Below, in pieces: positions 14,376 through 24,370 of a DNA stretch of 24,370 nucleotides. Source of the DNA: Paracoccaceae bacterium (GTDB lineage: Bacteria; Pseudomonadota; Alphaproteobacteria; Rhodobacterales; Rhodobacteraceae); the NCBI GenBank assembly GCA_006227805.1, contig SBFT01000380.1, positions 1 to 24,370 on the forward strand, written 5' to 3'. A program made the position numbers and the translations under genes. The notes under the pieces are model-generated. The model saw only the letters and a list, made by a program, of their open reading frames with translations, was not told the DNA's origin and searched no databases. The stretch's first letter is position 1. Each line of letters begins with the position of its first letter.

Positions 14376-15055
14376 TGCCCGAACAGCTGAGCTTCGATCT
14401 GCCCGGCCGCACGGCACGGGCGCGCGAGGACTTCTTCGTCGCCCCCTCGAACGCACTGGCGGTGGCGATGATCGACCTCAGCGACAGCTGGCCCTCGGGC
14501 AAGATGGTCCTGACCGGCGAGGCAGGTGCGGGCAAGACCCACCTCGCCCATGTCTGGGCCGACCGCACCGGCGCGCGCATCCTGTCGGCGCGCGACCTGC
14601 GGCCCGACGACGTGCCGGACCTGGCCACCGGCCCGCTGGTCGTCGAGGACGTGCCGCTGATCGCGCGCGACGACCCCGCGCAGCAGGCGCTCTTTCACCT
14701 GCACAACCTGACGCTGGCCCATGGCCACCGCCTGCTGATGACCGGACGCGGGCCCGCGCGCCACTGGAACCTGTCGCTGCCCGATCTGCAAAGCCGCGTC
14801 GAGGGCGCGCAATCCGCGGCGCTCGAGGCGCCCTGCGACCGCCTGCTCTCGGCGCTTCTGGCCAAGCTCTTCGCCGATCGCCAGATCACGCCCCACCCGG
14901 CGGTCATTCCCTATGTGGTCAACCGCATGGACCGCTCGTTCGCCGCCGCGCAGAAGCTCGTCGACGACCTCGACCGCGCCAGCCTGGCCCAGGGGCGCAG
15001 CGTGACGCGCGACCTGGCCGCCAGATACCTTGGCGGCGACCCGGGAAAGGCTTAG
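14375..15055 (+). CDS. hdaA: DnaA inactivator HdaA
   Basis: AAA+ protein of 226 residues related to DnaA. With the replication sliding clamp it stimulates ATP hydrolysis by DnaA and so limits re-initiation. Residues 4-9, QLSFDL, match the clamp-binding motif at the N-terminus of Hda proteins. Walker A is GEAGAGKTHL, and a Walker-B-like LVVEDVPLI follows with the acidic pair ED. The sensor-1/box VI region is MTGRGPARHW. The C-terminal lid is present, and the DnaA DNA-binding domain is absent, as expected for Hda. It sits between the PerM-like permease (1-base overlap) and ppk (43-base gap), an arrangement known from other alphaproteobacteria. Confidence 0.92.
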   Translation: MPEQLSFDLPGRTARAREDFFVAPSNALAVAMIDLSDSWPSGKMVLTGEAGAGKTHLAHVWADRTGARILSARDLRPDDVPDLATGPLVVEDVPLIARDDPAQQALFHLHNLTLAHGHRLLMTGRGPARHWNLSLPDLQSRVEGAQSAALEAPCDRLLSALLAKLFADRQITPHPAVIPYVVNRMDRSFAAAQKLVDDLDRASLAQGRSVTRDLAARYLGGDPGKA

Positions 15056-15098
15056 GCTGGTCACCATTCCGTCACATCCCGCAGTGCATAACCCGTCC

Positions 15099-17276
15099 AT
15101 GAGCCTTGCAGATTTCCTGAAATCCCCCTTTCCCGACCCGACCGAGGTCGAGGACCTGGACATCACCGGGCCGGGGCGCTTCTACAACCGCGAACTCAGC
15201 TGGCTGGGCTTCAACTGGCGCGTGGTCGAGGAAGCCCAGAACCCCCGCGTGCCGCTTCTGGAGCGGCTGCGCTTCCTGTCGATCAGCGCCAACAACCTGG
15301 ACGAATTCTACACCGTGCGCGTGGCGGGCCTGCGCGAACTGGCCCATGCCGGCAACACCACACCCGCCGCCGACGGCCTGACGCCCGCCGAACAGCTGAT
15401 CCTGATCAACGAGAACGCGCGCAAGCTGATGCTGTCGCAACAGCGCGTTCTGGCGCAGCTGAAGTCCGAGATGATCGGGGAACGCATCTCGGTCCTGGAC
15501 CTGGGCGCGCTGACCGAAGAAGATACGGCCCATCTGGAAGAGGTCTTCATGAACCGCGTCTTCGCGGTCCTGTCGCCCCTGGCCATCGACCCGGCGCATC
15601 CCTTCCCCTTCATCCCCAACAACGGCTTCTGCCTGGCCCTGCAACTGGAACGCCAGAGCGACGGGCGCCCGCTTCAGGCGCTCCTGCCGATCCCGGGCCA
15701 GATCGCCCGCTTCATCCGCCTGCCCGCCCCCGCCGGCACGCATCGCTTCCTGCCGCTCGAGGACCTGCTTCTGCTGGAGATCGGCCGCCTCTTTCCCGGC
15801 TACAGGGTCAAGGCCCATTTCGCCTTCCGCGTCCTGCGCGACAGCGATCTGGAAGTCGAGGAGGAGGCCGAGGACCTGGTGCGCGAATTCGAGGTCGCGC
15901 TGAAGCGCCGCCGCCGGGGCGAGGTCGTGCGCATGACCCATTCCGCCGGCGCGCCCGAAAAGCTGAAGGCGCTGATCATGCGCGAACTGGGCGTGACCGA
16001 GGCCGAGGTGGTCGAGATCGACGGCATGATCGGCCTGGCGGACCTGTCCGAACTGGTCATCGACGAACGCCCCGACCTGCTCTGGCCCAGCTTCACCCCG
16101 CGCGTGCCCGAACGCGTGCAGGACCACGACGGCGACATGTTCGCGGCGATCCGCCAGAAGGACATGCTGCTGCACCACCCCTACGAGACCTTCGACATGG
16201 TCATCCGCTTCCTGGCGCAGGCGGCCCATGACCCCGACGTGGTCGCGATCAAGCAGACGCTCTACCGGACCTCGAAGAATTCGCCCATCGTGGACGCGCT
16301 GTGCGAGGCGGCCGAGGACGGCAAGTCCGTGACCGCCCTGGTCGAGCTGAAGGCCCGGTTCGACGAGGCCGCCAACATCCGCCAGTCGCGGCGGCTGGAA
16401 CGCGCGGGCGCGCATGTGGTCTATGGCTTCCTCGACCTCAAGACCCACGCCAAGATCTCGACCGTGGTGCGCCGCGAGGGCGACCGGCTGGTGACCTATA
16501 CCCATTTCGGCACCGGCAACTATCACCCGATCACGGCGCGCATCTATACCGACCTCAGCCTCTTCACCTGCGATGCGCGGCTGGGGCGCGACGCGACCAA
16601 GGTGTTCAACTACCTGTCGGGTTACGCCCCGCCCGAACGCCTGGAAAACCTGGCGATTTCGCCCCTGACGCTGAAGCCGCGCCTGCTCGAGATGATCGAG
16701 GGCGAGATCGCCCATGCCAGGGCAGGCCGCCCGGCCGAGATCTGGGCCAAGATGAACTCGCTCATCGACCCCGAGGTGATCGACGCCCTCTATGTCGCCA
16801 GCCAGGCGGGCGTGAAGATCAGCCTGGTGATCCGCGGCATCTGCGGCCTGCGCCCCGGCATCAAGGGCCTGAGCGAGAACATCCGCGTCAAGTCGATCGT
16901 GGGCCGGTTCCTGGAACATTCCCGCATCGTCTGCTTCGGCAACGGCCAGGGCCTGCCGTCGCGCAAGGCGCGCGTCTTCATCTCGTCCGCCGACTGGATG
17001 GGCCGCAACCTCAACCGGCGCGTCGAAACCCTGGTCGAGATCGAGAACGCGACCGTCAAGGCACAGATCGTGTCCCAGGTCATGGCCGCGAACCTGGCCG
17101 ACGTGGCCCAGAGCTGGATCATGCGCGCCGACGGCACCTTCCACCGCGCCGAGGTCGAAAGCGGCACCTTCGCCTTCAGTTGCCACCGCTTCTTCATGGA
17201 GAACCCATCGCTCTCGGGCCGGGGCAGCGCGGGGGCCTCGGACGTGCCGCAATTGACGCATGCCGAAGACGCGTGA
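15099..17276 (+). CDS. ppk: Polyphosphate kinase (PPK1)
   Basis: Makes inorganic polyphosphate from ATP reversibly; 725 residues, usual for PPK1. The N-terminal domain opens with FYNRELSWLGFNWRVVEEA and LRFLSISANNLDEFY. The head domain contains HPFPFIPN. The two catalytic-core domains carry His450 in LKTHAKISTV, the position of the phosphorylated His of E. coli PPK (His435), followed by THFGTGNYHP. The second conserved His607 is in FLEHSRIVCFGNG, and RVFISSADWMGRNLNRRVE closes the core. ATG 15099 gives the family N-terminus; its ribosome binding site is weak and a TTG at 15030 inside hdaA is less likely. ppx follows after 55 bases, so maker and breaker of polyphosphate are together. Confidence 0.97.
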   Translation: MSLADFLKSPFPDPTEVEDLDITGPGRFYNRELSWLGFNWRVVEEAQNPRVPLLERLRFLSISANNLDEFYTVRVAGLRELAHAGNTTPAADGLTPAEQLILINENARKLMLSQQRVLAQLKSEMIGERISVLDLGALTEEDTAHLEEVFMNRVFAVLSPLAIDPAHPFPFIPNNGFCLALQLERQSDGRPLQALLPIPGQIARFIRLPAPAGTHRFLPLEDLLLLEIGRLFPGYRVKAHFAFRVLRDSDLEVEEEAEDLVREFEVALKRRRRGEVVRMTHSAGAPEKLKALIMRELGVTEAEVVEIDGMIGLADLSELVIDERPDLLWPSFTPRVPERVQDHDGDMFAAIRQKDMLLHHPYETFDMVIRFLAQAAHDPDVVAIKQTLYRTSKNSPIVDALCEAAEDGKSVTALVELKARFDEAANIRQSRRLERAGAHVVYGFLDLKTHAKISTVVRREGDRLVTYTHFGTGNYHPITARIYTDLSLFTCDARLGRDATKVFNYLSGYAPPERLENLAISPLTLKPRLLEMIEGEIAHARAGRPAEIWAKMNSLIDPEVIDALYVASQAGVKISLVIRGICGLRPGIKGLSENIRVKSIVGRFLEHSRIVCFGNGQGLPSRKARVFISSADWMGRNLNRRVETLVEIENATVKAQIVSQVMAANLADVAQSWIMRADGTFHRAEVESGTFAFSCHRFFMENPSLSGRGSAGASDVPQLTHAEDA

Positions 17277-17331
17277 TTGACCCCGCGCGGCAGTTTGCGC
17301 AATGTGTCCGCGGTTTCTGTCCGGGGGGACG

Positions 17332-18879
17332 ATGAACATCCAGACCGACGGCAAGTCGCAGGATTGGGGCCCGTTCGGCCGCCCCATTTTCGATGATCCC
17401 AGCGCGCGCGCGCTGTCGCGGGTGGGCGTGATCGACATCGGATCGAACTCGGTCCGGATGGTCGTCTTCGACGGCGCAGCGCGCAGTCCTGCCTATTTCT
17501 ACAACGAAAAGATCATGTGCGCACTGGGTGCGGGCGTCTCGGAAACCGGCCGCCTGAATCCCGAAGGCCGCCGCCGCGCGCTGGCCGCGATCAAGCGCTT
17601 CAAGCTTCTGGCCGAAGGCATGGACCTGCCGCCGCTGACCGCCGTCGCCACGGCGGCCGTGCGCGACGCCGAGGATGGCGCCGACTTCCGCGAGGAGGTC
17701 CTGCGCGAAACCGGCCTGCGCATCTGGGTCGTCGGAGGCGAGGAAGAGGCGCGCCTCTCCGCACAGGGCGTCCTTCTGGGCTGGCCGGGTTCCTATGGCC
17801 TCGTCTGCGATATCGGCGGGTCCTCGATGGAACTGGCCGAGATCCGCAACGGCCGCGTGGGCCGCCGCGTCAGCTCGTCGCTCGGGCCGCTCAAGCTGCG
17901 CGCGATCAAGGGCGGCAAGTCCGGGCGCAAGGCCCATATCAAGGCCGAGATGGAGGAACTGGCCAGGCGGCTGGGCCCGCAGCGCGACCGCCTGTTCCTG
18001 GTCGGCGGGTCCTGGCGCGCCATCGCGCGCATCGACATGGAACGGCGCGGCTATCCGCTGCATGTGCTGCACGAATACCGCATGACCGCCACCTCGGTCG
18101 CCGAAACGGCGAAATTCATCGCCGGGGCCGATCTCGAGGCCCTGCGCGTGGCCTGCGGGATCTCGGATGCGCGCATGGTGCTGGTCCCCTATGCCATCGA
18201 GGTGCTCAAGCGCCTGGTGCGCACCTTCAAGCCCAAGGACATCGCGCTGTCGAGCTATGGCATCCGTGAGGGGATGCTCTACGAGCAGATGCCGCAGAGC
18301 CTGCGCGACCGCGATCCCCTCATCGAGGCCTGCCGCTTCGCCGAGGCCAAAGACGCCCGCCTGCCCGGCTTCGGCAAGACGCTCTACAACTTCGTGATGC
18401 CGCTTTTCCGAAGCGCGCCCCCCGCCCGCAAGCGCCTCATCAAGGCCGCCTGCCTGCTGCATGACGTCAGCTGGCGCGCCCACCCCGATTACCGGGCCGA
18501 AACCTGCTTCGACAACGCCACCCGCGCCAACCTGGGCGGCCTGAAACATTCCGAACGCGTCTTCCTGGGGCTGGCGCTGCTGCACCGCTATCGCAACAAC
18601 CGCAACGGCACCCGCTTCGAGGACCTCTATGACCTCCTCTCGCCCGAAGGCCAGAAACAGGCGGAAATCCTGGGCAAGGCGATGCGGTTCGGCGCGATGT
18701 TCTGGATGCAGCCCGGCACGCCGATGGGCGAATTCCGCTGGTTCCCGCAGAAAAAGCGGCTGGAGCTGCGCATCCCCGAAGCGGCCCTGCCGCTTTACGG
18801 CGAAGTGGCGCAGGCCCGCCTGATGTCGCTGGCCGCCTCCCTTCAGGCCGAGGTCACGGTCAGGACCCTGCGCGGCTAA
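17332..18879 (+). CDS. ppx: Exopolyphosphatase, Ppx/GppA family
   Basis: Predicted to release phosphate from polyphosphate ends, opposing PPK. The protein has 515 residues. The actin/HSP70-like ATPase fold is marked by DIGSNSVRMVVFD at residues 35-47 (phosphate loop 1) and DIGGSSMEL starting at residue 160 (phosphate loop 2). An HD-like helical domain follows in the C-terminal half (LIKAACLLHDVSWRAHPDYRAE). About 30 extra polar residues precede the fold. ATG 17332 follows GGGGGGAC; an upstream in-frame ATG at 17302 is less well placed. GppA activity (pppGpp hydrolysis) cannot be excluded, but adjacency to ppk favours Ppx. The TAA overlaps the stop of the convergent next gene. Confidence 0.95.
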   Translation: MNIQTDGKSQDWGPFGRPIFDDPSARALSRVGVIDIGSNSVRMVVFDGAARSPAYFYNEKIMCALGAGVSETGRLNPEGRRRALAAIKRFKLLAEGMDLPPLTAVATAAVRDAEDGADFREEVLRETGLRIWVVGGEEEARLSAQGVLLGWPGSYGLVCDIGGSSMELAEIRNGRVGRRVSSSLGPLKLRAIKGGKSGRKAHIKAEMEELARRLGPQRDRLFLVGGSWRAIARIDMERRGYPLHVLHEYRMTATSVAETAKFIAGADLEALRVACGISDARMVLVPYAIEVLKRLVRTFKPKDIALSSYGIREGMLYEQMPQSLRDRDPLIEACRFAEAKDARLPGFGKTLYNFVMPLFRSAPPARKRLIKAACLLHDVSWRAHPDYRAETCFDNATRANLGGLKHSERVFLGLALLHRYRNNRNGTRFEDLYDLLSPEGQKQAEILGKAMRFGAMFWMQPGTPMGEFRWFPQKKRLELRIPEAALPLYGEVAQARLMSLAASLQAEVTVRTLRG

Positions 18880-19253
18880 AGCTCGATCGGATCGCCGCCG
18901 GGATCGCCGGGCGGGGTCTCGTCCCGGGGCATCTCCTCCTCGGTCTTGCGGCGGATCAGGATGTCGCCATTGGGCAGGATCTCGGGCGGATGATAGGCCG
19001 ACCAATCCTTGACCTCGTCCAGGATCGCGCCCAGCGCGGGGCCCATTTCCTTCAGGAACTCGCCCATCGCCGGGCCGAAACGTTCCGCCAGTCCCGACAG
19101 ATCCTCGAGCGCGGGCGCCATCTCGCTGCGCAGGCCTTCCAGGAACATCTCGGCCCCGCGTTCCATCAGGCTGCGCGGCTCCTCCTCGGCCGCCACATGC
19201 CCGGGAACGGGCGCGGCCAGGCAGATCAGAACAGGCAGAAGATATCTTGTCAT
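18876..19253 (-). CDS. Small exported protein of unknown function
   Basis: A 125-residue protein with a signal peptide (MTRYLLPVLICLAAPVPGHVAA before EEEPRSLMERG). It is followed by an acidic amphipathic helical part with repeated Met-Pro-Leu segments (EMAPALEDLSGLAERFGPAMGEFLKEMGPALG), then DWSAYHPPEILPNGDILIRRK and a Pro/Asp/Gly-rich tail. I remember similar proteins in Rhodobacteraceae, sometimes labelled AAA+ ATPase, but no ATPase motif is visible. ATG 19253 is chosen because the signal peptide begins there. GAAGGAG lies about 12 bases upstream, rather far, while an upstream in-frame ATG at 19373 lies inside the neighbouring gene. It follows the EEP-family gene after 38 bases and is probably its co-transcribed partner. 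Confidence 0.75.
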   Translation of the reverse strand: MTRYLLPVLICLAAPVPGHVAAEEEPRSLMERGAEMFLEGLRSEMAPALEDLSGLAERFGPAMGEFLKEMGPALGAILDEVKDWSAYHPPEILPNGDILIRRKTEEEMPRDETPPGDPGGDPIEL

Positions 19254-19291
19254 GATGACAACATACTCCTTCGGGGACCGGAAGGACAGCC

Positions 19292-20320
19292 TCAGACCTC
19301 GATATCCAGCGTCACCGGGAAATGGTCGGACGCCGTCAGCAGCGCGTCGCGCAATTCGGGATCCTTCCAGCACTGCGGATCGTCGAACGGATGCCAGATC
19401 CGCCAGGAGGGCCCCAGCGCCATCAGGTCGGCCGAGATCAGGATGTAATCCAGAAGCGCCTGCATGAACCGCTTTTCGCTGTCGATGTAGAACCGCGCCG
19501 TGGTCGGGTTCGCCCCCAGCCGCTGCTGCAATGCGCGGCGCGCATGCGGATCAAAAAGCGCAAGCGGCCCCTCGCCCGGACCCATCACGATCTCGACCGA
19601 GGACCGTCCGAACAACCCCTCGTATTCGTCCAGGCCGGGGCCGTCGTTCAGGTCGCCCAGCACGATCAGCGATTCGCCGCAGCGCAGCTCCTCCTCGATC
19701 CGCGCGCGCAGCCAGATCGCCTGGGCCAGCTGCTTGCGCCGGTTGGTGATCGAGTCGCGCATGATCTCGTCGCGGTTTCTGGCGCCATGAGGCGCCTTCG
19801 ACTTGAGATGCGCCCCGATGATCCGCAGCCGCCGCCCCGACATCGTCGTGACCTCCAGCTCCAGCGGCGGCTTGGAAAACCGCACCAGGTCCTCGGTCGC
19901 GTCGATGTCGAGATCGATCCGGAACACCGAATCGAAGCGCGGCGGCACGTCGCTGCCCTTCTTGCCGGTCTCGTCGCCCCTGGGATCGTGGCGCGCCTCG
20001 ATCACAAAAGGATCGAACATCAGGGCGATTTCCTGCTGGGTGTCGTTGGCGAAACCGATCACCGCGCGCTTGATGCGCAGATCGAAGCTCTGCGCGAAAT
20101 GCTCGAGTGCAGCGACGCTGTCGCGGCGGCGGCTCTGATCGGGCGCCTCGATCACCAGGACCGCATCGGCATCGAGCGCCACCAGAACCTTGGCGATGGC
20201 CTCGATCTGCTGGGCGCGCGTCGTCTTGTAGCGCGCCGAGGGCCGGTCATCGACCACAAGACGGTTCTCGGCGTCGAACAGCGCGTCGAACCACTCGATG
20301 TTCCAGGTGGCGATCCGCAT
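19292..20320 (-). CDS. Endonuclease/exonuclease/phosphatase (EEP) family protein
   Basis: A 342-residue metal-dependent phosphodiesterase or phosphatase fold protein (DNase I/exonuclease III superfamily). Motifs in order: ATWNIEW at residues 4-10; VIEAPD near 56-61, where the family metal-binding Glu is present; IGAHLKSK; VLGDLND; LLDYILIS; and SDHFPVTL near the C-terminus with the catalytic Asp-His. All core residues appear intact. No signal peptide is visible. The ATG at 20320 overlaps the stop of the J-domain gene by one base, suggesting coupling. The substrate (DNA, RNA, phospholipid or other) cannot be told. Confidence 0.88.
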   Translation of the reverse strand: MRIATWNIEWFDALFDAENRLVVDDRPSARYKTTRAQQIEAIAKVLVALDADAVLVIEAPDQSRRRDSVAALEHFAQSFDLRIKRAVIGFANDTQQEIALMFDPFVIEARHDPRGDETGKKGSDVPPRFDSVFRIDLDIDATEDLVRFSKPPLELEVTTMSGRRLRIIGAHLKSKAPHGARNRDEIMRDSITNRRKQLAQAIWLRARIEEELRCGESLIVLGDLNDGPGLDEYEGLFGRSSVEIVMGPGEGPLALFDPHARRALQQRLGANPTTARFYIDSEKRFMQALLDYILISADLMALGPSWRIWHPFDDPQCWKDPELRDALLTASDHFPVTLDIEV

Positions 20321-21000
20321 CAGGCGCGGGCGGCCTGGATCTCGTCCCAGGCCCGGTTGATGTCGACCATGCGCTTCTCGGCCAGGCGGATCGCCTCGGG
20401 CGGCACCCCCCGCGCCATCATCCGGTCGGGATGGTTCTCCAACACCAGCGCCCTCCAGACGCGCCGGATCTCCTCCAGCGCGGCATCGCGGGCGACCCCC
20501 AGGACGGTATAGGGATCGGGCGCGGCATCCGGCACGAACCGCGCCCGCAGCGCGCGGAAATCGGTCTCGGGCAGGCCGAAGATCTCGGCCACGTCCTCGA
20601 GGAAGCGGTCCTCGCCCGGGTGATAGAACCCGTCCGCCATCGCGATGTGGAACAGGCCCTCCATCAGGTCGCAGAGCGTCTGGCGATCCTCGGCGAACAT
20701 CGCCCCGATCCGCCGGGCATAGTCGCGGTATCCCGCAATGTCCTGGCGCGCCAGGTTGAACACGCGCGCCGCCCCTGCCTCGTCTCCGGCGGCGATGTCG
20801 AAGACCTCGCGGAAGGCGGTCACCTCGTCCCGTGTGACCCGCCCATCGGCCTTGGCCATCTTCGCCCCCAGCGCGATGATCGCGATGGTGAAGGCCACGC
20901 TGCGCTCGGGCGGGCTGCGCAGGCGATCGAAGACCGCCGACAGGCTTTCGCCTTTCGCCAGGGCCGCCAGGGCGTCACTGATGCGGGTCCAGATCGACAT
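20320..21000 (-). CDS. DjlA-like co-chaperone with TerB and J domains
   Basis: A 226-residue protein. An N-terminal TerB-like helical domain (about 40-140, with IIALGAKMAKADGRVTRDEV and GLFHIAMADGFYHPGED) is joined to a C-terminal J domain (about 158-226, DPYTVLGVARDAALEEIRRVW). The J domain has the essential HPD tripeptide in LENHPDRMM, so it should stimulate an Hsp70 (DnaK) partner. The strong N-terminal membrane helix of E. coli DjlA is not seen; the protein is probably cytoplasmic. ATG 21000 follows AGGGTGG; the longer open frame to 21036 adds residues unlike the family. Confidence 0.88.
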   Translation of the reverse strand: MSIWTRISDALAALAKGESLSAVFDRLRSPPERSVAFTIAIIALGAKMAKADGRVTRDEVTAFREVFDIAAGDEAGAARVFNLARQDIAGYRDYARRIGAMFAEDRQTLCDLMEGLFHIAMADGFYHPGEDRFLEDVAEIFGLPETDFRALRARFVPDAAPDPYTVLGVARDAALEEIRRVWRALVLENHPDRMMARGVPPEAIRLAEKRMVDINRAWDEIQAARA

Positions 21001-21055
21001 GCGCGCCACCCTAACCGCGGCGCGAGGCCCTGTCATTGCGCGCGATCAGCGCAGG

Positions 21056-21535
21056 TCAGAGGATCTTCTGCATAAGGACCAGGTCCAGCCACTGCCCGAA
21101 CTTGCGCCCGACCTGCGGCATCCGCCCGACCTCGCGGAAGCCCAGCGCGCGGTGAAAGGCGATCCCGTCGGGATTGGCGCTGCTGATGCCCGCGACCAGC
21201 ACATGCACGCCCGCGCGCCGCGCCTCGTCCTCCAGCGCGGTCATCAGCGCCCGCCCGATGCCGCGCCGCCGCCCCCGGGGCGACAGGAGGATCGTGTGTT
21301 CCTTGGTCGCCGCATAGCCCGGACCGTTTCGGAAGCCCGAGAAGCTGGCGAAGCCGATCACCTCGTCCTCCTCCTCGGCCAGAAGGCAGATCGTCGCCCC
21401 GCTCTCCAGCGCCTTTGCCACGGCCCCGGGCACCCGCTCCTCGGTCGTGAAGGTGACCAGAGTGTCATGCACGAAGGGATTGGCCACCGCGCAGATGGCC
21501 CCTGCATCCTCCGGCCCCGCGCGGCGGATTCTCAT
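21056..21535 (-). CDS. GNAT family N-acetyltransferase
   Basis: A 159-residue acetyl-CoA-dependent N-acetyltransferase, near the phosphinothricin acetyltransferase-like branch. The N-terminus MRIRRAGPEDAGAICAV is a typical GNAT first strand and helix. LSPRGRRRGIGRALM carries the acetyl-CoA pyrophosphate loop (R/Q-x-x-G-x-G/A form, RRRGIG), and NPDGIAFHRALGFREVGRM is the family's C-terminal signature. LDLVLMQKIL ends the last strand. The ATG overlaps the stop of the VOC-like gene (ATGA), suggesting coupling. The substrate is unknown. Confidence 0.9.
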   Translation of the reverse strand: MRIRRAGPEDAGAICAVANPFVHDTLVTFTTEERVPGAVAKALESGATICLLAEEEDEVIGFASFSGFRNGPGYAATKEHTILLSPRGRRRGIGRALMTALEDEARRAGVHVLVAGISSANPDGIAFHRALGFREVGRMPQVGRKFGQWLDLVLMQKIL

Positions 21536-22146
21536 TCCAGCACCCGGGCCCCGTGCGGCGTGTCGATCTCGGCCCGCAGCGCCGGCGCCCCCGCCTCGAA
21601 GGCCAGGCGATCGTCCCGCAGCCAGGGCGCCAGCACCGCCCGCAACGCCGCCGCGTCCGGGTGCGCGACGACCAGGCGGCGCAGGGCGCAACCGCGATCC
21701 TCGAGCCGCGCCGCGGGATGGATGTCGCAATCCCACTGGATCAGCGCCGGATGCCGGTTGTCGAAGGGCAGGATCCCGTCCGCCGGCACCGCCATCCGCC
21801 AGCGCAGATCCCCCCGGCGCAGGGCCACGGGCGCCCCCACCCCCGCCGACAGATGCGCAAGCAAACCCTCCAGATCCCGCGTGCGGCAGATCCAGTTCGT
21901 CAGGCGCGGCGCGCCCGAGAACCGGTCGAGGTCGAACCAGCGCGGCCGCCCGGGGCGCGGCGCGGCGGGGTTCGCCGCGATCGCCTCGAGGTAGAGCCCA
22001 TCGGCCAGCCCCAGCAGCCGGTTGTGGGTGAAGAACACGTCATGCTCACCCCCCGCCTGCAAGGGCACGCCCAGCGCCGCCTCGACCGCGGCGCCCGCCT
22101 CCTCCAGCGTCTCGCCCGCGACCGCGATGTGGTCCAGTTCCATCAT
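21532..22146 (-). CDS. VOC/glyoxalase-like domain protein
   Basis: A 204-residue protein that begins MELDHIAVAGETLEEAGAAVEAALGVP and continues with THNRLLGLADGLYLEAIA. These are typical of the glyoxalase-like (Glyoxalase_3/VOC) proteins in which His and Glu contribute to a metal site. The second half is less conserved and reads RWRMAVPADGILPFDNRHPALIQWD, as in this subgroup. No enzyme function is assigned. Two ATGs follow each other (22146 and 22143); the first has GGGGGCGGGAC upstream. It overlaps the GNAT gene by 4 bases. A gene-end repeat separates it from the methylmalonyl-CoA mutase gene upstream. Confidence 0.8.
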   Translation of the reverse strand: MMELDHIAVAGETLEEAGAAVEAALGVPLQAGGEHDVFFTHNRLLGLADGLYLEAIAANPAAPRPGRPRWFDLDRFSGAPRLTNWICRTRDLEGLLAHLSAGVGAPVALRRGDLRWRMAVPADGILPFDNRHPALIQWDCDIHPAARLEDRGCALRRLVVAHPDAAALRAVLAPWLRDDRLAFEAGAPALRAEIDTPHGARVLE

Positions 22147-22159
22147 GTCCCGCCCCCTG

Positions 22160-22230
22160 CTTCCTCTCGCCCCAAATATCCTCGGGGGGGATCGCGGGCA
22201 ACGCCCGCGATGGGGGGCGGACAGCCCCCC
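22160..22230 (-). repeat. Gene-end repeat, third copy, with two stem-loops
   Basis: In the sense of the mutase gene, a hairpin (22212-22218 with 22224-22230, 7 bp GGGGGGC type) starts 9 bases after its stop. A second hairpin follows (22192-22199 with 22203-22210, 8 bp TCGCGGGC, loop of 3). The repeat then runs over 22188-22160, reading GAGGATATTTGGGGCGAG followed by AGGAAG. The same order of stop, GC hairpin(s), ATATTTGG and CGAGAGGAAG is found after the phosphomannomutase and asmA genes. It probably ends or reduces mutase transcription; the weak T tract is a drawback. Confidence 0.7.
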
Positions 22231-22239
22231 TGCCCGGCC

Positions 22240-24370
<2,131 letters not shown>

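Noticed and set aside
15072..17438. Open frame of 788 codons antisense to ppk
   Set aside because: It is rich in Ala, Gly, Arg, Asp and His with no recognisable domain and lies opposite a gene with all PPK1 motifs. Long antisense frames are expected at this GC content.
17194..19005. Open frame of 603 codons antisense to ppx
   Set aside because: It has no domain and a composition typical of a reverse-strand shadow. ppx on the other strand has full family motifs.

Overview
The window is a gene-dense, high-GC chromosomal segment of an alphaproteobacterium. It most likely comes from a photosynthetic or aerobic-anoxygenic member of the Rhodobacteraceae (Rhodobacter/Rhodovulum/Roseobacter type). 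The reasons are a pucBAC light-harvesting-2 operon with PpsR-type operators, a short ProS without an editing insertion, a proS-lolC-lolD cluster, a PerM-hdaA-ppk-ppx cluster, and gene-end repeats with an ATATTTGG core that I remember from this family. I see no mobile element, CRISPR array, tRNA or rRNA. The species cannot be fixed from this window.

Layout. 1-1149 (+) is the 3' part of a phosphomannomutase/phosphoglucomutase gene, convergent with an AsmA-family gene (1304-3238, -) across a pair of inverted terminator-like repeats. rimO (3371-4759, +) is divergent from asmA and convergent with a minus-strand series proS > lolC > lolD > Ldh/Mdh-family dehydrogenase (9413-4872). The rimO/dehydrogenase junction holds four stem-loops whose stems differ but whose loops share TGACGCA or its core, two in each gene's sense orientation. 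A secreted fasciclin-domain protein (9608-10120, +) is divergent from proS and convergent with the puc operon, with a shared bidirectional terminator.

The puc operon (12947-10204, -) is pucB, pucA, two stem-loops, pucC, and a 196-residue protein translationally coupled to pucC. Upstream, two TGT-N12-ACA PpsR/CrtJ palindromes 8 bp apart lie on the predicted -10 and -35 boxes. PucA has Phe44-Leu45 where B800-850 complexes usually have Tyr-Tyr or Tyr-Trp, so a blue-shifted (about 820 nm) LH2 is predicted. It also carries an unusual C-terminal extension of about 50 residues. This is the most interesting biology in the window.

Divergent from puc lies a plus-strand cluster: AI-2E/PerM-family permease, HdaA (DnaA inactivator), polyphosphate kinase and exopolyphosphatase (13305-18879). 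It is tail-to-tail with a minus-strand cluster read from the right edge: methylmalonyl-CoA mutase (5' end outside the window), a third copy of the gene-end repeat, a VOC-like protein, a GNAT acetyltransferase, a TerB/J-domain protein, an endonuclease/exonuclease/phosphatase-family protein and a small exported protein. Several of these genes overlap by 1-8 nt, which suggests translational coupling. Apart from the puc region the content is ordinary core metabolism and housekeeping.
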